From: Prevotella melaninogenica
Lineage (GTDB): Bacteria > Bacteroidota > Bacteroidia > Bacteroidales > Bacteroidaceae
DNA: 64,000 nucleotides
Assembly: GCF_018128065.1 (NCBI RefSeq)
Contig: NZ_CP072360.1
Coordinates: 124,001-188,000, forward strand
Reading direction: 5' to 3'
Numbering within the stretch: the stretch's first letter is position 1; each line of letters opens with the position of its first letter. The notes below the pieces were generated by a model. The model was given only the letters and a program-made list of their open reading frames with translations. It made no database searches and was not told where the DNA came from. The position numbers and the translations under genes are program-made. Below, piece by piece: positions 44,711-55,697 of this stretch.

Positions 44711-45697
44711 TTAATCTTCTGCATCAGCTTTTGGCAACACAAAATAGCCATAATGCAGGTAATTATCTTTCAAAACCCACATAATTCCCCATACATGCGT
44801 ATCAGAAACCTTGAGAATTTCAACATTAACACCCTCATACTGAGTTACAGAATTGCCCCAATAGTCGGATTTGACCTCAACCTTACCTTCGGTTTTCCTA
44901 CCAACCGTAAGGTCTCCACTGAACCAGCACTTCAGGTAAATATAATCGCTATAATTCCATTGTGCAAGCTGCTTACCATCTTTTTCTCCGATTGACAAGC
45001 TGCCATATCCCTGTGCTTGGTTATTATCAAAGACGATGTTCTCCTTTGTAGACGCCATGATATCAGCTTTCTCTTCTTCTGTGTAAGGAATATCAGTTGT
45101 AATAACTGTCACTTTCACAACCTTGCTGATACCCATCTTGTCAGTAATGGTCAACATTGCCGTACCATTGGTGATGCCTCTGAGGGTTATCACGTTATCA
45201 ACAACAGAATAGACATCTACAATATCTTCATGGTCGCTGACAATTTCATATCCACCATTGCCACCCATAATGGTCAACGTAGTATAACCCGCAGTGTGAC
45301 CAACCTTTATGTTCACATTGACTTCTTCCTTGTCAAGAAGGATATTCTTGTACATTGCCTTTACTAACACACGCTTGTAATTGCCAGCAGCATCAGAGAC
45401 AACAATACCTGTAAGACCGCTCTTTATAGCGGTCACAGTAATAGCTTTCTCCTTGATAGTTAGTGTTGCAACGTCGGGGTTTTCACAGAAAGCCTTGTAT
45501 TCGCCACCACCAGCTGTAATATTGAACGTAGTCGTTTCGCCCACACCCACGCTCACTGTATCGGTATCGAAGGTGAGAGCCGTCTCAACCTTAGGCTCAG
45601 GTTTCACCTCTGGAGTGTCTTCATCATTGCTACAGGCAGTAAAACCTAAAGCGAGACATGCCGTTATTACGGCTGAATAGAAATATTTAAGTTTCAT
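44711..45697 (-). CDS. Ig-like (Big2-type) surface lipoprotein
   Basis: 328 residues. Signal and lipobox GFTAC (Cys near residue 22), then an acidic SNDEDTPEVKPEPK stretch typical of surface-exported lipoproteins. Two bacterial Ig-like units follow (VSVGVGETTTFNITAGGGEY; VNVNIKVGHTAGYTTLTIMG), each with the GxAxLTITD ending of Big2 domains, and a beta-rich C-terminal domain with aromatic residues (YLKCWFSGDL, HVWGIMWVLKDNYLHYG). Last gene of the glycan locus; a glycan-binding or spacer role is inferred. Confidence 0.7.
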   Translation of the reverse strand: MKLKYFYSAVITACLALGFTACSNDEDTPEVKPEPKVETALTFDTDTVSVGVGETTTFNITAGGGEYKAFCENPDVATLTIKEKAITVTAIKSGLTGIVVSDAAGNYKRVLVKAMYKNILLDKEEVNVNIKVGHTAGYTTLTIMGGNGGYEIVSDHEDIVDVYSVVDNVITLRGITNGTAMLTITDKMGISKVVKVTVITTDIPYTEEEKADIMASTKENIVFDNNQAQGYGSLSIGEKDGKQLAQWNYSDYIYLKCWFSGDLTVGRKTEGKVEVKSDYWGNSVTQYEGVNVEILKVSDTHVWGIMWVLKDNYLHYGYFVLPKADAED

Positions 45698-45717
45698 TAT
45701 TTCAAATATTTAGAATG

Positions 45718-47076
45718 TTACCAATCCTTTGCATAACTACCTGTCCGCACGGTTTCCTCTCCGTAGAAAGCACGTGTGATGTTATTCAGGCGAGTTACAT
45801 AACCATTTTGTGGAGTTAAACCAAAGACCATCGTACCACCATAGCCATCAGACTTGATAGAAGTTGCAGTATTAAAAGAAATAATACGTCCCTGTCCAAA
45901 CTCTGATGAGCCTTGTATCATGCCCTTAGGAGACAACCCTTCATAATTATTAGACAAATCGCCATAACGCCCATAATCTTGCAGAGCATAATCAATAAAC
46001 TCACCAGGCTTATGACCATCGACAGAATACAAACTGCCAGTACGGCTATAGACATAAACTTCTATGAGTTTATCAGGCATTATTCTCTTGCACTCATAGC
46101 AGAGACGAGATGCTGCCTCAATGGAAGGTGAAACAAAACCTGGGTAGGTACCATAATTAGAATACTCATCATCAAAGAATATACCATCAAGTTCATAAGC
46201 ATCAACAACAGCTTTCAATTCCTGTGCAAACTTAATAGCACCCTCCTTAGAGAGGTTGGCTACACCAGAACGGTCATGGTTTCCAAGAATACCGAGGATT
46301 ACCTTCATACCTTTCTCCTGCAAAGGTTTGAGATATTTTTCCTTGTAATCAAGCAGGTGCTGTACATTCTCATTATTATAGTTATACACCTCACCAGTCT
46401 CAGCATTGTAATTAATGTTACCAGAAAAAAGAATAACTTGGTCGAAGACATACTTCTTTGATTCTTTCAACGTGTAACAAAGGTTATGAAGTGGATTAGC
46501 ATCGTTCACCTCCATACAACTGATTACCTGCAACCCATTGTCTTTGTGACAGTTTGGCATCTTGGTGATATCACGTACAAAAAGAACGAACTCACCCTTA
46601 TCCTTTGAAGTCTGACTTGCACCCTTCACGCTTAGCGGAATAGCAAAAACACCATTTTCCTTCAAATTGGTAGCCGTGGTATAGCTCACCTCTACCTTTG
46701 AAGATTTCACCGCACCAACATTTACCGTAGCAGTACCACTCACCTTGACAAGCGATTCAGGCAAAGCTTCAAAGCTTGTACCGTGTGCCTTGTTATAATT
46801 CTCAAGTGCCTTGGCATCATAAGCCAGCGTATATTCCTCATTTGCCTTAGCTGCCTGAACAAGGTTCACATAGAAATCAGTAGAACCTTTTTCATTGAAG
46901 ACAAGGGAATCTTGATTGCTACAGCCATACTTGTCGGTAATGAATGCAAGATTATTCTCCAATGTCTTGTAACCGCTTTCGGGAACAAGAGGCACATCAA
47001 TGCTCTCCGAGCAGGATACGACCAAAGCCATACCGAGCATTGAGAGTACGAGTGTTTTTATATTATTGATATTCAT
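45718..47076 (-). CDS. GH18 endo-beta-N-acetylglucosaminidase, BT_3987-like
   Basis: 452 residues from the ATG at 47,076. Lipobox LVVSC (Cys near residue 22). A DUF1735-type N-terminal domain (about 25-150) precedes the GH18 barrel. The catalytic strand reads YELDGIFFDDEYSNYG, giving the D-x-x-D-x-D-E arrangement with the proton-donor Glu. LFSGNINYN, GILGNHDRSG and LIEVYVYSR mark other barrel strands. Enzymes of this type cut the chitobiose core of N-linked glycans. Gene order (SusC, SusD, GH18-like, this gene) supports a surface N-glycan-releasing system. Confidence 0.85.
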   Translation of the reverse strand: MNINNIKTLVLSMLGMALVVSCSESIDVPLVPESGYKTLENNLAFITDKYGCSNQDSLVFNEKGSTDFYVNLVQAAKANEEYTLAYDAKALENYNKAHGTSFEALPESLVKVSGTATVNVGAVKSSKVEVSYTTATNLKENGVFAIPLSVKGASQTSKDKGEFVLFVRDITKMPNCHKDNGLQVISCMEVNDANPLHNLCYTLKESKKYVFDQVILFSGNINYNAETGEVYNYNNENVQHLLDYKEKYLKPLQEKGMKVILGILGNHDRSGVANLSKEGAIKFAQELKAVVDAYELDGIFFDDEYSNYGTYPGFVSPSIEAASRLCYECKRIMPDKLIEVYVYSRTGSLYSVDGHKPGEFIDYALQDYGRYGDLSNNYEGLSPKGMIQGSSEFGQGRIISFNTATSIKSDGYGGTMVFGLTPQNGYVTRLNNITRAFYGEETVRTGSYAKDW

Positions 47077-47108
47077 AAATGTCATTTTGATTAAAAGCGT
47101 TTAATAGA

Positions 47109-48254
47109 TTATTTCTCTGGCAATGAAACATTGTGCCAAGGAAGAGGTTTGTCTGCCTTAGCGTCATTACCATTACCAGTAGCGTCCTTTACAATATTAG
47201 GACTATTAGGGTCGTCCATCTTCCAATATCCCACAAGACCAGGAGTCTTTGGATCGACACTATAAATATGTCCAGCAATCTCCTCTTGTGTACGAACGAC
47301 ATTCCAAACACGTACCTCAGACATATTACCCTCAAACCAACGGGCATCATCATAAGACTTACCAATGAGGAACATACGGTCAGGTGAATCGCCCTTGATA
47401 GAAACCGTACCCATACGAAGCGTACCTTTTGACTGCAAAAGACCATTGACATATACTTTCACCTCACGTGTATCAGCATTATAAGTCATTGCCACATGCT
47501 GCCAACGCTTAGTCTGCAAGCCTTTGTTAGAATCTGCATCAGGGAAGTTTCCACTACTGGTTGCTATCTGAATCTGATTATCAGGGAAACCTGCGTCACC
47601 GATACGCATAAGGAACTTACCCTCGATACCCATCACTGTAGAAATAAGCTTACCAAACTCACGTGGATAAATGAGTGCCTCCATTGTAATCTGATGCATA
47701 TCTGTAACCAAGTCAGGAGTCTTCCAGTCTACTTGTAGATAGTTCTTGCTCATATCTGCAACAACATTGATAAGCGCACCTGCACGGAATACAAAGTAAT
47801 AATTCTTTGCAGACTGAAGGACTGCAATGTCATTGCATTCCACAGTTACAGGCAAGACATATGTTGTTGAACGATCCAAGCCACCGAGTTTAGAGAACTC
47901 GAACTGCGCCTCATTGCTCTTTACACTACCCTGATTAATCTTCACTTCACTAACGAGGACCTTATAACAGCTATCAGGTAGCAACACTGCATTACTATAA
48001 TAAGCTTTATTATAGGTATCAACAAGTTGCTTAGCAACAACAAAAGTTGCCTTTAAATCCTTTTCTGCGGGACGAGATGTAGAGAGTTTCAACGACTTCA
48101 CCATAGTGCTTGCATCTTTGATAATGGTCTCACTGGTGAACGTCTTTCCATCTATGAACGCCTTACTTGCAAAGTCGGCTTCATCATTATTCTGGCATGC
48201 AGCTATTAACAGGGCTGCCACCAGTACAGGAACATATTTAAATAGCTTCTTCAT
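47109..48254 (-). CDS. DUF1735/LamG lectin-like surface lipoprotein
   Basis: 381 residues. Lipobox LIAAC (Cys near residue 20). The first half (SKLGGLDRSTTYVLPVTV) fits DUF1735. The second half is a LamG/concanavalin-A-like domain: EGKFLMRIGDAGFPDNQIQI, RWQHVAMTYNADTREVKVYV, then FEGNMSEVRVWNVVRTQEEI and GLVGYWKMDD, all hallmarks of this fold. A glycan-binding role on the cell surface is likely. It lies between the GH18 enzyme and the GH18-like binding protein, with short gaps, in one operon. Confidence 0.8.
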   Translation of the reverse strand: MKKLFKYVPVLVAALLIAACQNNDEADFASKAFIDGKTFTSETIIKDASTMVKSLKLSTSRPAEKDLKATFVVAKQLVDTYNKAYYSNAVLLPDSCYKVLVSEVKINQGSVKSNEAQFEFSKLGGLDRSTTYVLPVTVECNDIAVLQSAKNYYFVFRAGALINVVADMSKNYLQVDWKTPDLVTDMHQITMEALIYPREFGKLISTVMGIEGKFLMRIGDAGFPDNQIQIATSSGNFPDADSNKGLQTKRWQHVAMTYNADTREVKVYVNGLLQSKGTLRMGTVSIKGDSPDRMFLIGKSYDDARWFEGNMSEVRVWNVVRTQEEIAGHIYSVDPKTPGLVGYWKMDDPNSPNIVKDATGNGNDAKADKPLPWHNVSLPEK

Positions 48255-48260
48255 TTCCTT

Positions 48261-49298
48261 TTACTCTTTAACGGTTGGATTGATAGTTGAAATTACCTTA
48301 CGTAAATTCGGATAAGTGAATGAGGCATTGTAATAGTCAACATTAGCATTTAATAAGCCCATTCCGGCACAGGTATAACCAGTATGGTCTGATGCTACGT
48401 ATTTTGCAATACTATGCATTGCCAATGTCTTACCCCAATAACCAGTCTTGGTGTCGGTTTCATCAATAGATTTATTGTTTGCCAACACGATGAACTTATC
48501 AGTCGGTACACCTTCTACCATTGCTTTGCGAACCAAATAATCAACACCTGAAACGGACTTCTCGTCCTGTGTTGGAATAATGAGATAACGTGCCTGAGCA
48601 AACAGACTCTTCTCTGTAACATGCTGTGGACGACCCATTATAATCAACTCTTTGTCCTTATGACGCTCTTTCCAGTCTTTAGAAATGCCTAAGAAAACAT
48701 TCTCCAAAGCAATAGCCTCAGCCTTTTCCTCATCCGTGAGATAATATGTTAACTTCGCATTGAAGTCCATAATTACTCCATCATAGTTATACTTGTCAAT
48801 AAAATGTAACTGTGTATTGACGGAATCAACCAAGAAGCCATTGAAATCACGGAATTTCTTACGTGCATTCTCTGGCTTTTCCATAAAGGCTTTCTTCTGT
48901 GCTTCATAAACAGTTTTGATAGCATCACAACTTATCTGAAACACAACTTTCATTCCTTTCTGACTTCTTACCTCTTCGATTTCCTGCATCATTTGTTCAG
49001 TAATCGTTCCAGGATTCGTCAGTACAACATAGTCAACACTATCAGGAATAGCATTGATATGTTGTGCCTGTGTAAACGGAACAGTCTGACTGTTGTCAAA
49101 CCATGACATCATAATCTTATGATTGCTTGCCTTGTAAGCACGGATACCAGCAAGGTAATTCTTATAGAGTTCAGGGTTTTGACGTTCTATACCTGGCTGG
49201 TTTATTTCTACAGGTTCAACATCTGTATCGCAGCTTGACATAAGCAAAGCCGCTGCACAGACAGTTGAATATGCTATATATTTAATGATATGTTTCAT
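48261..49298 (-). CDS. GH18-like glycan-binding lipoprotein without catalytic Glu
   Basis: 345 residues from the ATG at 49,298; the frame extends upstream into susD but only this start gives a signal peptide, ending LLMSSC (Cys near residue 23). The barrel resembles GH18 (IMMSWFDNS, VVFQISCDA), but the catalytic strand reads YNYDGVIMDFNAKLTY: the Glu expected after the last Asp is replaced by Asn. It should bind glycan without cutting it. This parallels the non-catalytic GH18-like proteins beside BT_3987-type enzymes. Confidence 0.8.
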   Translation of the reverse strand: MKHIIKYIAYSTVCAAALLMSSCDTDVEPVEINQPGIERQNPELYKNYLAGIRAYKASNHKIMMSWFDNSQTVPFTQAQHINAIPDSVDYVVLTNPGTITEQMMQEIEEVRSQKGMKVVFQISCDAIKTVYEAQKKAFMEKPENARKKFRDFNGFLVDSVNTQLHFIDKYNYDGVIMDFNAKLTYYLTDEEKAEAIALENVFLGISKDWKERHKDKELIIMGRPQHVTEKSLFAQARYLIIPTQDEKSVSGVDYLVRKAMVEGVPTDKFIVLANNKSIDETDTKTGYWGKTLAMHSIAKYVASDHTGYTCAGMGLLNANVDYYNASFTYPNLRKVISTINPTVKE

Positions 49299-49323
49299 TT
49301 TCTTTCTTTTTAATCGGTAATCT

Positions 49324-50883
49324 TTACTTTGCCCACCAAACATCTGTAGCCATATTATCAGCTCCACCAAGCATACCAACAGCTGCATTGTAGTTTTCAA
49401 AGTTGTTGCTGCGCTCCTCCTGTGGATAAGATAAACGACGTGCACCACGCTCGCTGCTTACCACACCACCACTATTGTTAACCTTCACTGGCATCAGCTT
49501 AGGAAAACCTGTACGTCGATAGTCAGCCCATGCTTCCAAACCAAGTGGGAACATAGCCAACCATTTCTGAGTAATAATACGTTCTAACTTCTGTTCTTCA
49601 CTATTGCTATCATCCCAAGCTATCGTAATAGTTGAGACTGGACCAGAATAAGAGTTGAGCCCAGCTGGGTCTGTATAGACTGCTGGTGTACTGGTATTAT
49701 CAGCCAAATAAGCTGCTGCACCCTTAGCTCCCCACTGTTCAAAAGAAAGTTCAACACCCTTCTTATAGAAGTCAGCAGCCGTTCCTTCCATGTTCCAGCT
49801 CTTCAAAGCGCCTTCTGCACGTAGGAAAGCAACCTCAGCCGCATTCATCCACATGAGTTTAGTGTCAGTACTTACATTATAGTTACTGTAAGCATGAGCA
49901 ACCTCAGCACCAGGAATCTGGATACCAGAACGCAAACCATAATAACCATTTGTACCGCCAGAGAAAGTTGTCTTTGTGAACATAACATCACGACGTGGGT
50001 CGTTATACCCATTCATATAAGTAGTAATATCGGCACCAACACGTGAATCACCACCATTATACTCATACATGACAACTCTGAAAGGATTAGTGTTTGATAA
50101 AGTCATAAAAGCATTATCATCATTGGAAGTTATCACACCAATCTCATTACTAATTGAAGCCTCAGCCTCTTGTTTTGCCAAAGCTGGGTCAGCCTTTGAT
50201 ATGCGAACAGCCAAACGAAGACGAAGAGAATTACCAAACTTAATCCACTTCTCAACATTACCACCATAAACATTGTCTGCCTTTGGTGAGAAATTAAGTG
50301 TACGGTTGGCTGTAAGAGTAGCAATAGCCTCATCCAACTGCTTGAACATTAGTTTATACACATCCTGCTGAGAATCGTATGGTGCAGTAATCTCACCATT
50401 TTGTCCCACCTTAGAATAAGGTATCGGACCATAGGCATCAGTAACACGATGAATACCTGCAACCTTTATAATCTGTGCTACAGCCAATGGAACAGGCTCA
50501 TCTGTAGCACTCTTAACTTCGTTGAAATAGATAAAGAGCTTAGGAAGGAAGTCTCTAAACAACACACGACTCCAACCATTCTCCGGACTATATTGAGCAA
50601 AGTTCTTACCAGCAAAACCAGCATTGGAATCAGAGAGGTAACCACCATACGAACCACCACACAAACACTCCGTAAACTGATTGGTATTGACATCCGTAGG
50701 AACCACCCAACTCTGAAGGTTCACCATGGCTGCCCCCAATGAGTAAGCATCACGTTCCGTTTCCTTTTTCGTCACACCGTATGGATCTTGGTTATAATCC
50801 TCATAACCGTTGGTACATCCAACCAAGCTCAGAACCAAGCCTGCTGATACGGTTGACAATATGATATTTCTTAATTGTTTCAT
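49324..50883 (-). CDS. susD: SusD/RagB-family starch-binding-like lipoprotein
   Basis: 519 residues. Lipobox LSLVGC (Cys near residue 23), then NGYEDYNQDPYGVTKKE, the usual SusD_like-2 beginning. TPR-like helices (VDAYGPIPYSKVG, LFKQLDEAIATL) and the C-terminal RIITQKWLAMFPLGLEAWADYRRTGFP are strongly typical (split here as RIITQKWLAMF and EAWADYRRTGFP). It caps the SusC transporter and binds the glycan at the surface. It begins 9 bases after the SusC stop, so expression depends on the SusC transcript, which is interrupted by an IS. Confidence 0.9.
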   Translation of the reverse strand: MKQLRNIILSTVSAGLVLSLVGCTNGYEDYNQDPYGVTKKETERDAYSLGAAMVNLQSWVVPTDVNTNQFTECLCGGSYGGYLSDSNAGFAGKNFAQYSPENGWSRVLFRDFLPKLFIYFNEVKSATDEPVPLAVAQIIKVAGIHRVTDAYGPIPYSKVGQNGEITAPYDSQQDVYKLMFKQLDEAIATLTANRTLNFSPKADNVYGGNVEKWIKFGNSLRLRLAVRISKADPALAKQEAEASISNEIGVITSNDDNAFMTLSNTNPFRVVMYEYNGGDSRVGADITTYMNGYNDPRRDVMFTKTTFSGGTNGYYGLRSGIQIPGAEVAHAYSNYNVSTDTKLMWMNAAEVAFLRAEGALKSWNMEGTAADFYKKGVELSFEQWGAKGAAAYLADNTSTPAVYTDPAGLNSYSGPVSTITIAWDDSNSEEQKLERIITQKWLAMFPLGLEAWADYRRTGFPKLMPVKVNNSGGVVSSERGARRLSYPQEERSNNFENYNAAVGMLGGADNMATDVWWAK

Positions 50884-50892
50884 AACTTTGAT

Positions 50893-53878
50893 TTAGAATT
50901 TAAGTTTGATGTTGAAACCAATATTTCTCGTACTTGGTGTCATGAACTTATCAATACCCTGATAATAGTTGCCAGTTGTTGCTGTTGTCTCAGGGTCGAA
51001 AGGAGCCTTACAATAGAACATCAACAAATTGCGTCCAGTCACAGAGAGGGTTAAGTCACCCAATCCAAAGAAGTGATTCTTCTTAAAGGTATAGCTAAGA
51101 CTTGCCTCCTGCAAACGAACATTCGTTGCACTATAGGTGTAGAACTGTGGGATACCGTCACTTCCGCCGATGGTTGAATACCATGATTCTGGGTTAAGAC
51201 GGTCATTACCATTCACCTCCACATATCCCTTGTCACGTGCCTTTGCACTTGCTTCTGATACTCCATAGAGGTCGAGTGCAGCCTGTGTTGCAGAGTAAAC
51301 AATACCACCGAAACGTGCACTTACCATCACACTGAGGTTAAAACCTTTATAAGAGAAATCATTACGCCATGCCATGTTTGCTTTAGGGAAAACAGAACCT
51401 AACTTCACATCGCCAACATTATTATTACGATAAACCTTACCATTTTTGTCGATATATACGCGTCCCTTATCGTCACGCATCACATCTGTCAAAGAGTAAA
51501 GGTCACCTAAGGTGCCACCCTCCTTTAGAATAAAGTGAGCATTACCTAATCCTCCTACATCAAGACGATCTTTATTGATTATAGTACCTGTTTCTGGATG
51601 AACGTAGTTGCGAACCAACTCGTTGATACGGTTACGGTTAGAACTCAAAGTATAGTTACTTGACCATCCGAAGCCACCCCAGTTATTACTGTAACCCAAA
51701 GCTAATTCAATACCATTGTTTGACACATTACCCGTTTGGATATAAAGTGCAGAATAACCAGATGATACCGATATATCAGGATTGAAGGTCTGGTTGAAGG
51801 TCTTTGTCCAATAAAGAGTTGCATCCAAGCTGAAGTGCTTGAGGAAACGAGCCTGCAAACCAACCTCCCAAGAGTTTGTCGTCTCTGGCTTCAAGTCATA
51901 GATAGGATAAATAGTCTGACTCTTCCACTGCTTTGTTGTATTATCCCACTCATACTTTGGATTCGCAATATTGCGAAGGAATGGAATACCTACAGATGCA
52001 AACGAACCACGTACCTTCAGATAATTGATAGCCTGTGGCATCTTCACGGACTCTGAGATAATCCATGACCCACCCACTGAAGGATAGAAGAAAGAACTCT
52101 TATTAGAGTGAGGACCCGCCAACATTGAAGGCCAGTCGTTACGTCCTGTCACTGTAAGATACAGCTGACTCTTCCAGCCCAACTCCAAACTACCAAGAAG
52201 TGACTTCGTCTGCTCATGAAAACCAGAAGGCATACGCTTCTCACGTGCCGCATCTACCTGATATTCATTGAAAACATTTGGAATCAAGTTGTCTGCTATC
52301 GGACCGTCAAGACCGGTCTGATCCTGCTTAACATCAGATAGAGAAGCACCAACGTTAGCTACAAGCGATAACTTATTCTCCAAGAAATGTTTGTTGATAT
52401 TCACCATAATATCACCATACACCTGCTTATCATCAGTCTTTATCTTTGCATACTGACCATTAACACCTGCAATTGTTGTATTCGTGCTGGCATAATACTT
52501 CTTCTCGAAAGTATTCGTTGCATTATCAATACGAATACGTCCCACAACGTTCAACCAATCTGTTACCTTATATGTAAGTCCTGCATTCATCATATAGCGA
52601 TACTTCTTATTGGTACGAATGTTACGATAGTTAATCCAATAAGGGTTCTGACCTACAAACTCACTGAGCAGATTGTTCCAGTTCTGTGTGTAAATATTAC
52701 GTGTCGTATCGAAATATTCGAACATAGCCATGTCGTTGTAGTCGTTACCACGTGGATAGAGGTAAGCTGACACCAATGGGTTGGCATACACACCCTGATT
52801 GGTCATATTGCGGTCGTTCTGAATGATATAGCTTGCACCAACATCCAATAACAACTTATCGCCCAACATACTGGATGTATTGCGGAACGTAAAGTTATAA
52901 CGATTATAACCATTGTTAGGAATAATACCACCTGAATTCAACGCACTGGCAGAGAAATAACTCTGATTCTTCTCCGAACCCGTTGAAACAGTGAAAGCCT
53001 CAGTAGTCATGATACCAGTCTTGAGGTAATCCTTCTTTGGGTCATAACCCATATAGTTAGCATCATTCAACAGACGCCCCCAGCTGTAGCTATCACCACC
53101 AGCATCACGCAGGCCACTACCTGTTCCATAACGGTTCTGGAACTCTGGCAAACGGAAAGCTGAAGAGTACTCAGTACTCTGACTAACAGTAAACTCTGTA
53201 TGTCCTATCTTTCCTTTCTTTGTTGTAATAACAATGGCACCGTTAGAGGCACGGTTACCATAGAGGGCTGCTGCAGCAGCACCTGTCAAGACAGACATAC
53301 TCTCAATATCCTCTGGATTGATATCAGCAATTGCCTCCGTCGTACCGTTAGACCCAAAGGATGAATCACCGCCACCACCGAGGTTAAACATTGGCACACC
53401 ATCAATGACATACAAGACATTGCTTGACTGCTCAATACTACGTGTACCACGCATCACAACCTTCGAAGCACCACCAGCACCAGACGAACTGGCATTGATA
53501 TTTACACCAGCAACCTTGCCACTAAGAGAATTGATAAAGTTAGCATCTTTGTTTGTTCCCAACGCATCACTGTTCACCTGTTGCACGTTGTAACTCAATG
53601 CCTTTTGCTCACGTTTGATACCCAAAGCCGTAACAACAACCTCGTTCAGTTCCTTGGCACTACCCATAGAAAGACTGATGTCATATTTGTCAGCTTTACC
53701 AATACGTACCGTCTTTGTTGTATAGCCAATGTAAGAGATTTCCAGTTCTGCACCTTCTTCCGCCATCAGCGTAAACCGACCATCAATGTCAGTCACAGCA
53801 CCTCCTTGGGTATCTTTCAGACGAATCGTAGCACCAATTACCGGTTCCCCATTCTCATCTTTCACAACTCCGACAACT
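50893..53878 (-). pseudogene. susC: SusC/RagA TonB-dependent transporter, main part, cut from its N-terminus
   Basis: The frame runs from the IS66 joint (VVGVVKDENGEPVIGATIRL) through the carboxypeptidase-like domain (YIGYTTKTV), the plug (SGKVAGVNINASSSGAGG, VLYVIDGVPMF, DIESMSVLTGAAAAALYG) and the barrel to a terminal strand IGFNIKLKF. This is nearly a full SusC (about 995 codons) but it has lost its signal peptide and first ~70 residues to the other side of the element. A start created at the IS border (MLTVVG, not an ATG) would lack a signal. As present, transport is abolished unless the IS excises. Confidence 0.88.
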
Positions 53879-53954
53879 GTAAGCATCCAAAATTCGCCGT
53901 CTTGTCACTTCACAAAAAAACCTTATATGACTGGCTTCATATAAGGGTTCTATG

Positions 53955-55634
53955 CTATTTATAGTTTATGGGTAGCAGTTTAATCAATTCCTCATCCTCC
54001 ATGTCCAGCAAGGGTTTTGCTAATACCTGCCTTAACCACACATTAGGTTCTATCTTTGCTTCCCTACAACATGCCATGAACGTATAGAAGATGGCATTGT
54101 TTTCGGCTCCTTCGTTGTTGCCACAGAACAGATAGTTTTTCCTTCCCAATGTAATGGGTCTGATGGCTTGCTCCATAAGATTGTTGTCTATATTGAAACG
54201 CCCATCTTGTACGTATCGGCTGATGCGTATCCATACGGCGAAAGCATAACGCAGAGCTTTCTCCATAGCTTCGCCAGGGAGATACTCCTTGTGTACCTCC
54301 TTCATATATGCTTCAAGAGCCTTTAATATAGGATATGCTTTGGATTTTCTTTCAGCCTGAATCTCTTCGTAGCTGGCGTTACTGTGTTTTAAGTTTGCTT
54401 CTAACTCGTAGAGTACAGCGATCATCTTAACGATATGGGCGGCATTCTTATCATTTGTCGATAAATGCTCGAACTTTCGCCGGACATGTGCCATACATCC
54501 CAAGAGCTCTATGCCTTGAACGTTTTCAAATCTGCTGTAAGCTTCATACCCATCGGATTGTATAGCACCATGATAGCCTTTGAAGAGTTCGTCGGGTACG
54601 GCTCCCGATCGTGAACCTTCCTTCCAATGAAAGAAGACCCCTCGGCAGTGCAGCGCATCTCTTACTCCCCACAGATAACCCTTGCGAGTCTTACCCTTAC
54701 GGTCGGCAACTTGTACGCTTGTCTCATCAACTTGCAAGTAGGGACTCTGTAAAATCAACTTTGCTTGGAGTTTATATAGAGGATATAAAGCGTTAGCTGT
54801 GCTGTGAACCCAGCTGTTTATGGTAGAGGTTGGGATGTTGATGCCATACTCTTTCCATCTGGTGCTTTGTCTATACTCTGGCAAATGATAGACAAACTTT
54901 CCTGTGATAATCTCAGCCAGCAGAGAGGCATCGGCAAAACAATCCACAGCTTGCTTCTGTAAAGGAGCTTCCAGTATGTCAATCTTTGCATCCGTGGGTT
55001 TTGCATCTTTCAAACGGCAGACGATGCGGTCTTCAACCTTAACATAAAAGCTTGAGGGACGTAAGCACAAGTGTTCTGTCTTATCGTGACCGATGATAAC
55101 CATACGGTTTTCATCATAACCGTCTGGATAAATCTCAGTAACCACACGCTCTATATCATTAGGAACATAAGAGGCATATGGCTTGCCTTTTCTCGTAGAA
55201 CGAGCGTTACAGCTTGCTTCCCTGCGCTGCTTAGCTTGCTTCTCTACTTCCTTAATGATAGTTGGTATTTCCCCCGAAAGTTGTTTACCTTCTTTTGCCC
55301 AATCTTTATCAAAGAACGAACCTGCCCAGCCGTTGGGACTCTCAGGTAAACGCTTTTCGCTACGTCTACCGAATACCATACGCTCAAGTTCAAGAATACG
55401 TTGAGATTTTCTTGCTAACTCTGCATCCTTTTGCTTAAGTTCTGCATCCTTTTGCTTAATCTCAACATCCTTAACCTTGATCTCTGCGTCCTTTTGCTTA
55501 AGTTCAACATTCTTGCTCTTAAGTTCTACATCCTTACTTTTAAGCTCCATGTCTTTCTGCTCAAGGAGATTTATAAAATCTTCTCGAGTTAAAAAATGAT
55601 AGTTAGACGCAGTCTTATTGTTGGATGTATTCAT
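53955..55634 (-). CDS. tnpC: IS66 transposase TnpC with heptad-repeat N-terminus
   Basis: 559 residues. Residues about 29-75 consist of seven-residue units of the type KDVELKS/KDAEIKQ, encoded by 21-base tandem repeats at about 55,430-55,560, an evident coiled coil. Then come the LELERMVFGRRSEKR segment, a DUF-type linker, and DDE landmarks: LQVDETSVQV, SDGYEAYSRFENVQG and the IS66 signature DNNLMEQAIRPITLGRKN. Uninterrupted, so this copy may be functional. Confidence 0.9.
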   Translation of the reverse strand: MNTSNNKTASNYHFLTREDFINLLEQKDMELKSKDVELKSKNVELKQKDAEIKVKDVEIKQKDAELKQKDAELARKSQRILELERMVFGRRSEKRLPESPNGWAGSFFDKDWAKEGKQLSGEIPTIIKEVEKQAKQRREASCNARSTRKGKPYASYVPNDIERVVTEIYPDGYDENRMVIIGHDKTEHLCLRPSSFYVKVEDRIVCRLKDAKPTDAKIDILEAPLQKQAVDCFADASLLAEIITGKFVYHLPEYRQSTRWKEYGINIPTSTINSWVHSTANALYPLYKLQAKLILQSPYLQVDETSVQVADRKGKTRKGYLWGVRDALHCRGVFFHWKEGSRSGAVPDELFKGYHGAIQSDGYEAYSRFENVQGIELLGCMAHVRRKFEHLSTNDKNAAHIVKMIAVLYELEANLKHSNASYEEIQAERKSKAYPILKALEAYMKEVHKEYLPGEAMEKALRYAFAVWIRISRYVQDGRFNIDNNLMEQAIRPITLGRKNYLFCGNNEGAENNAIFYTFMACCREAKIEPNVWLRQVLAKPLLDMEDEELIKLLPINYK

Positions 55635-55697
55635 CAGAAAACCAGTTATTTATATGATACAAAGGTACGAAAAATATCTGGATTTTGCAAGAAATTT

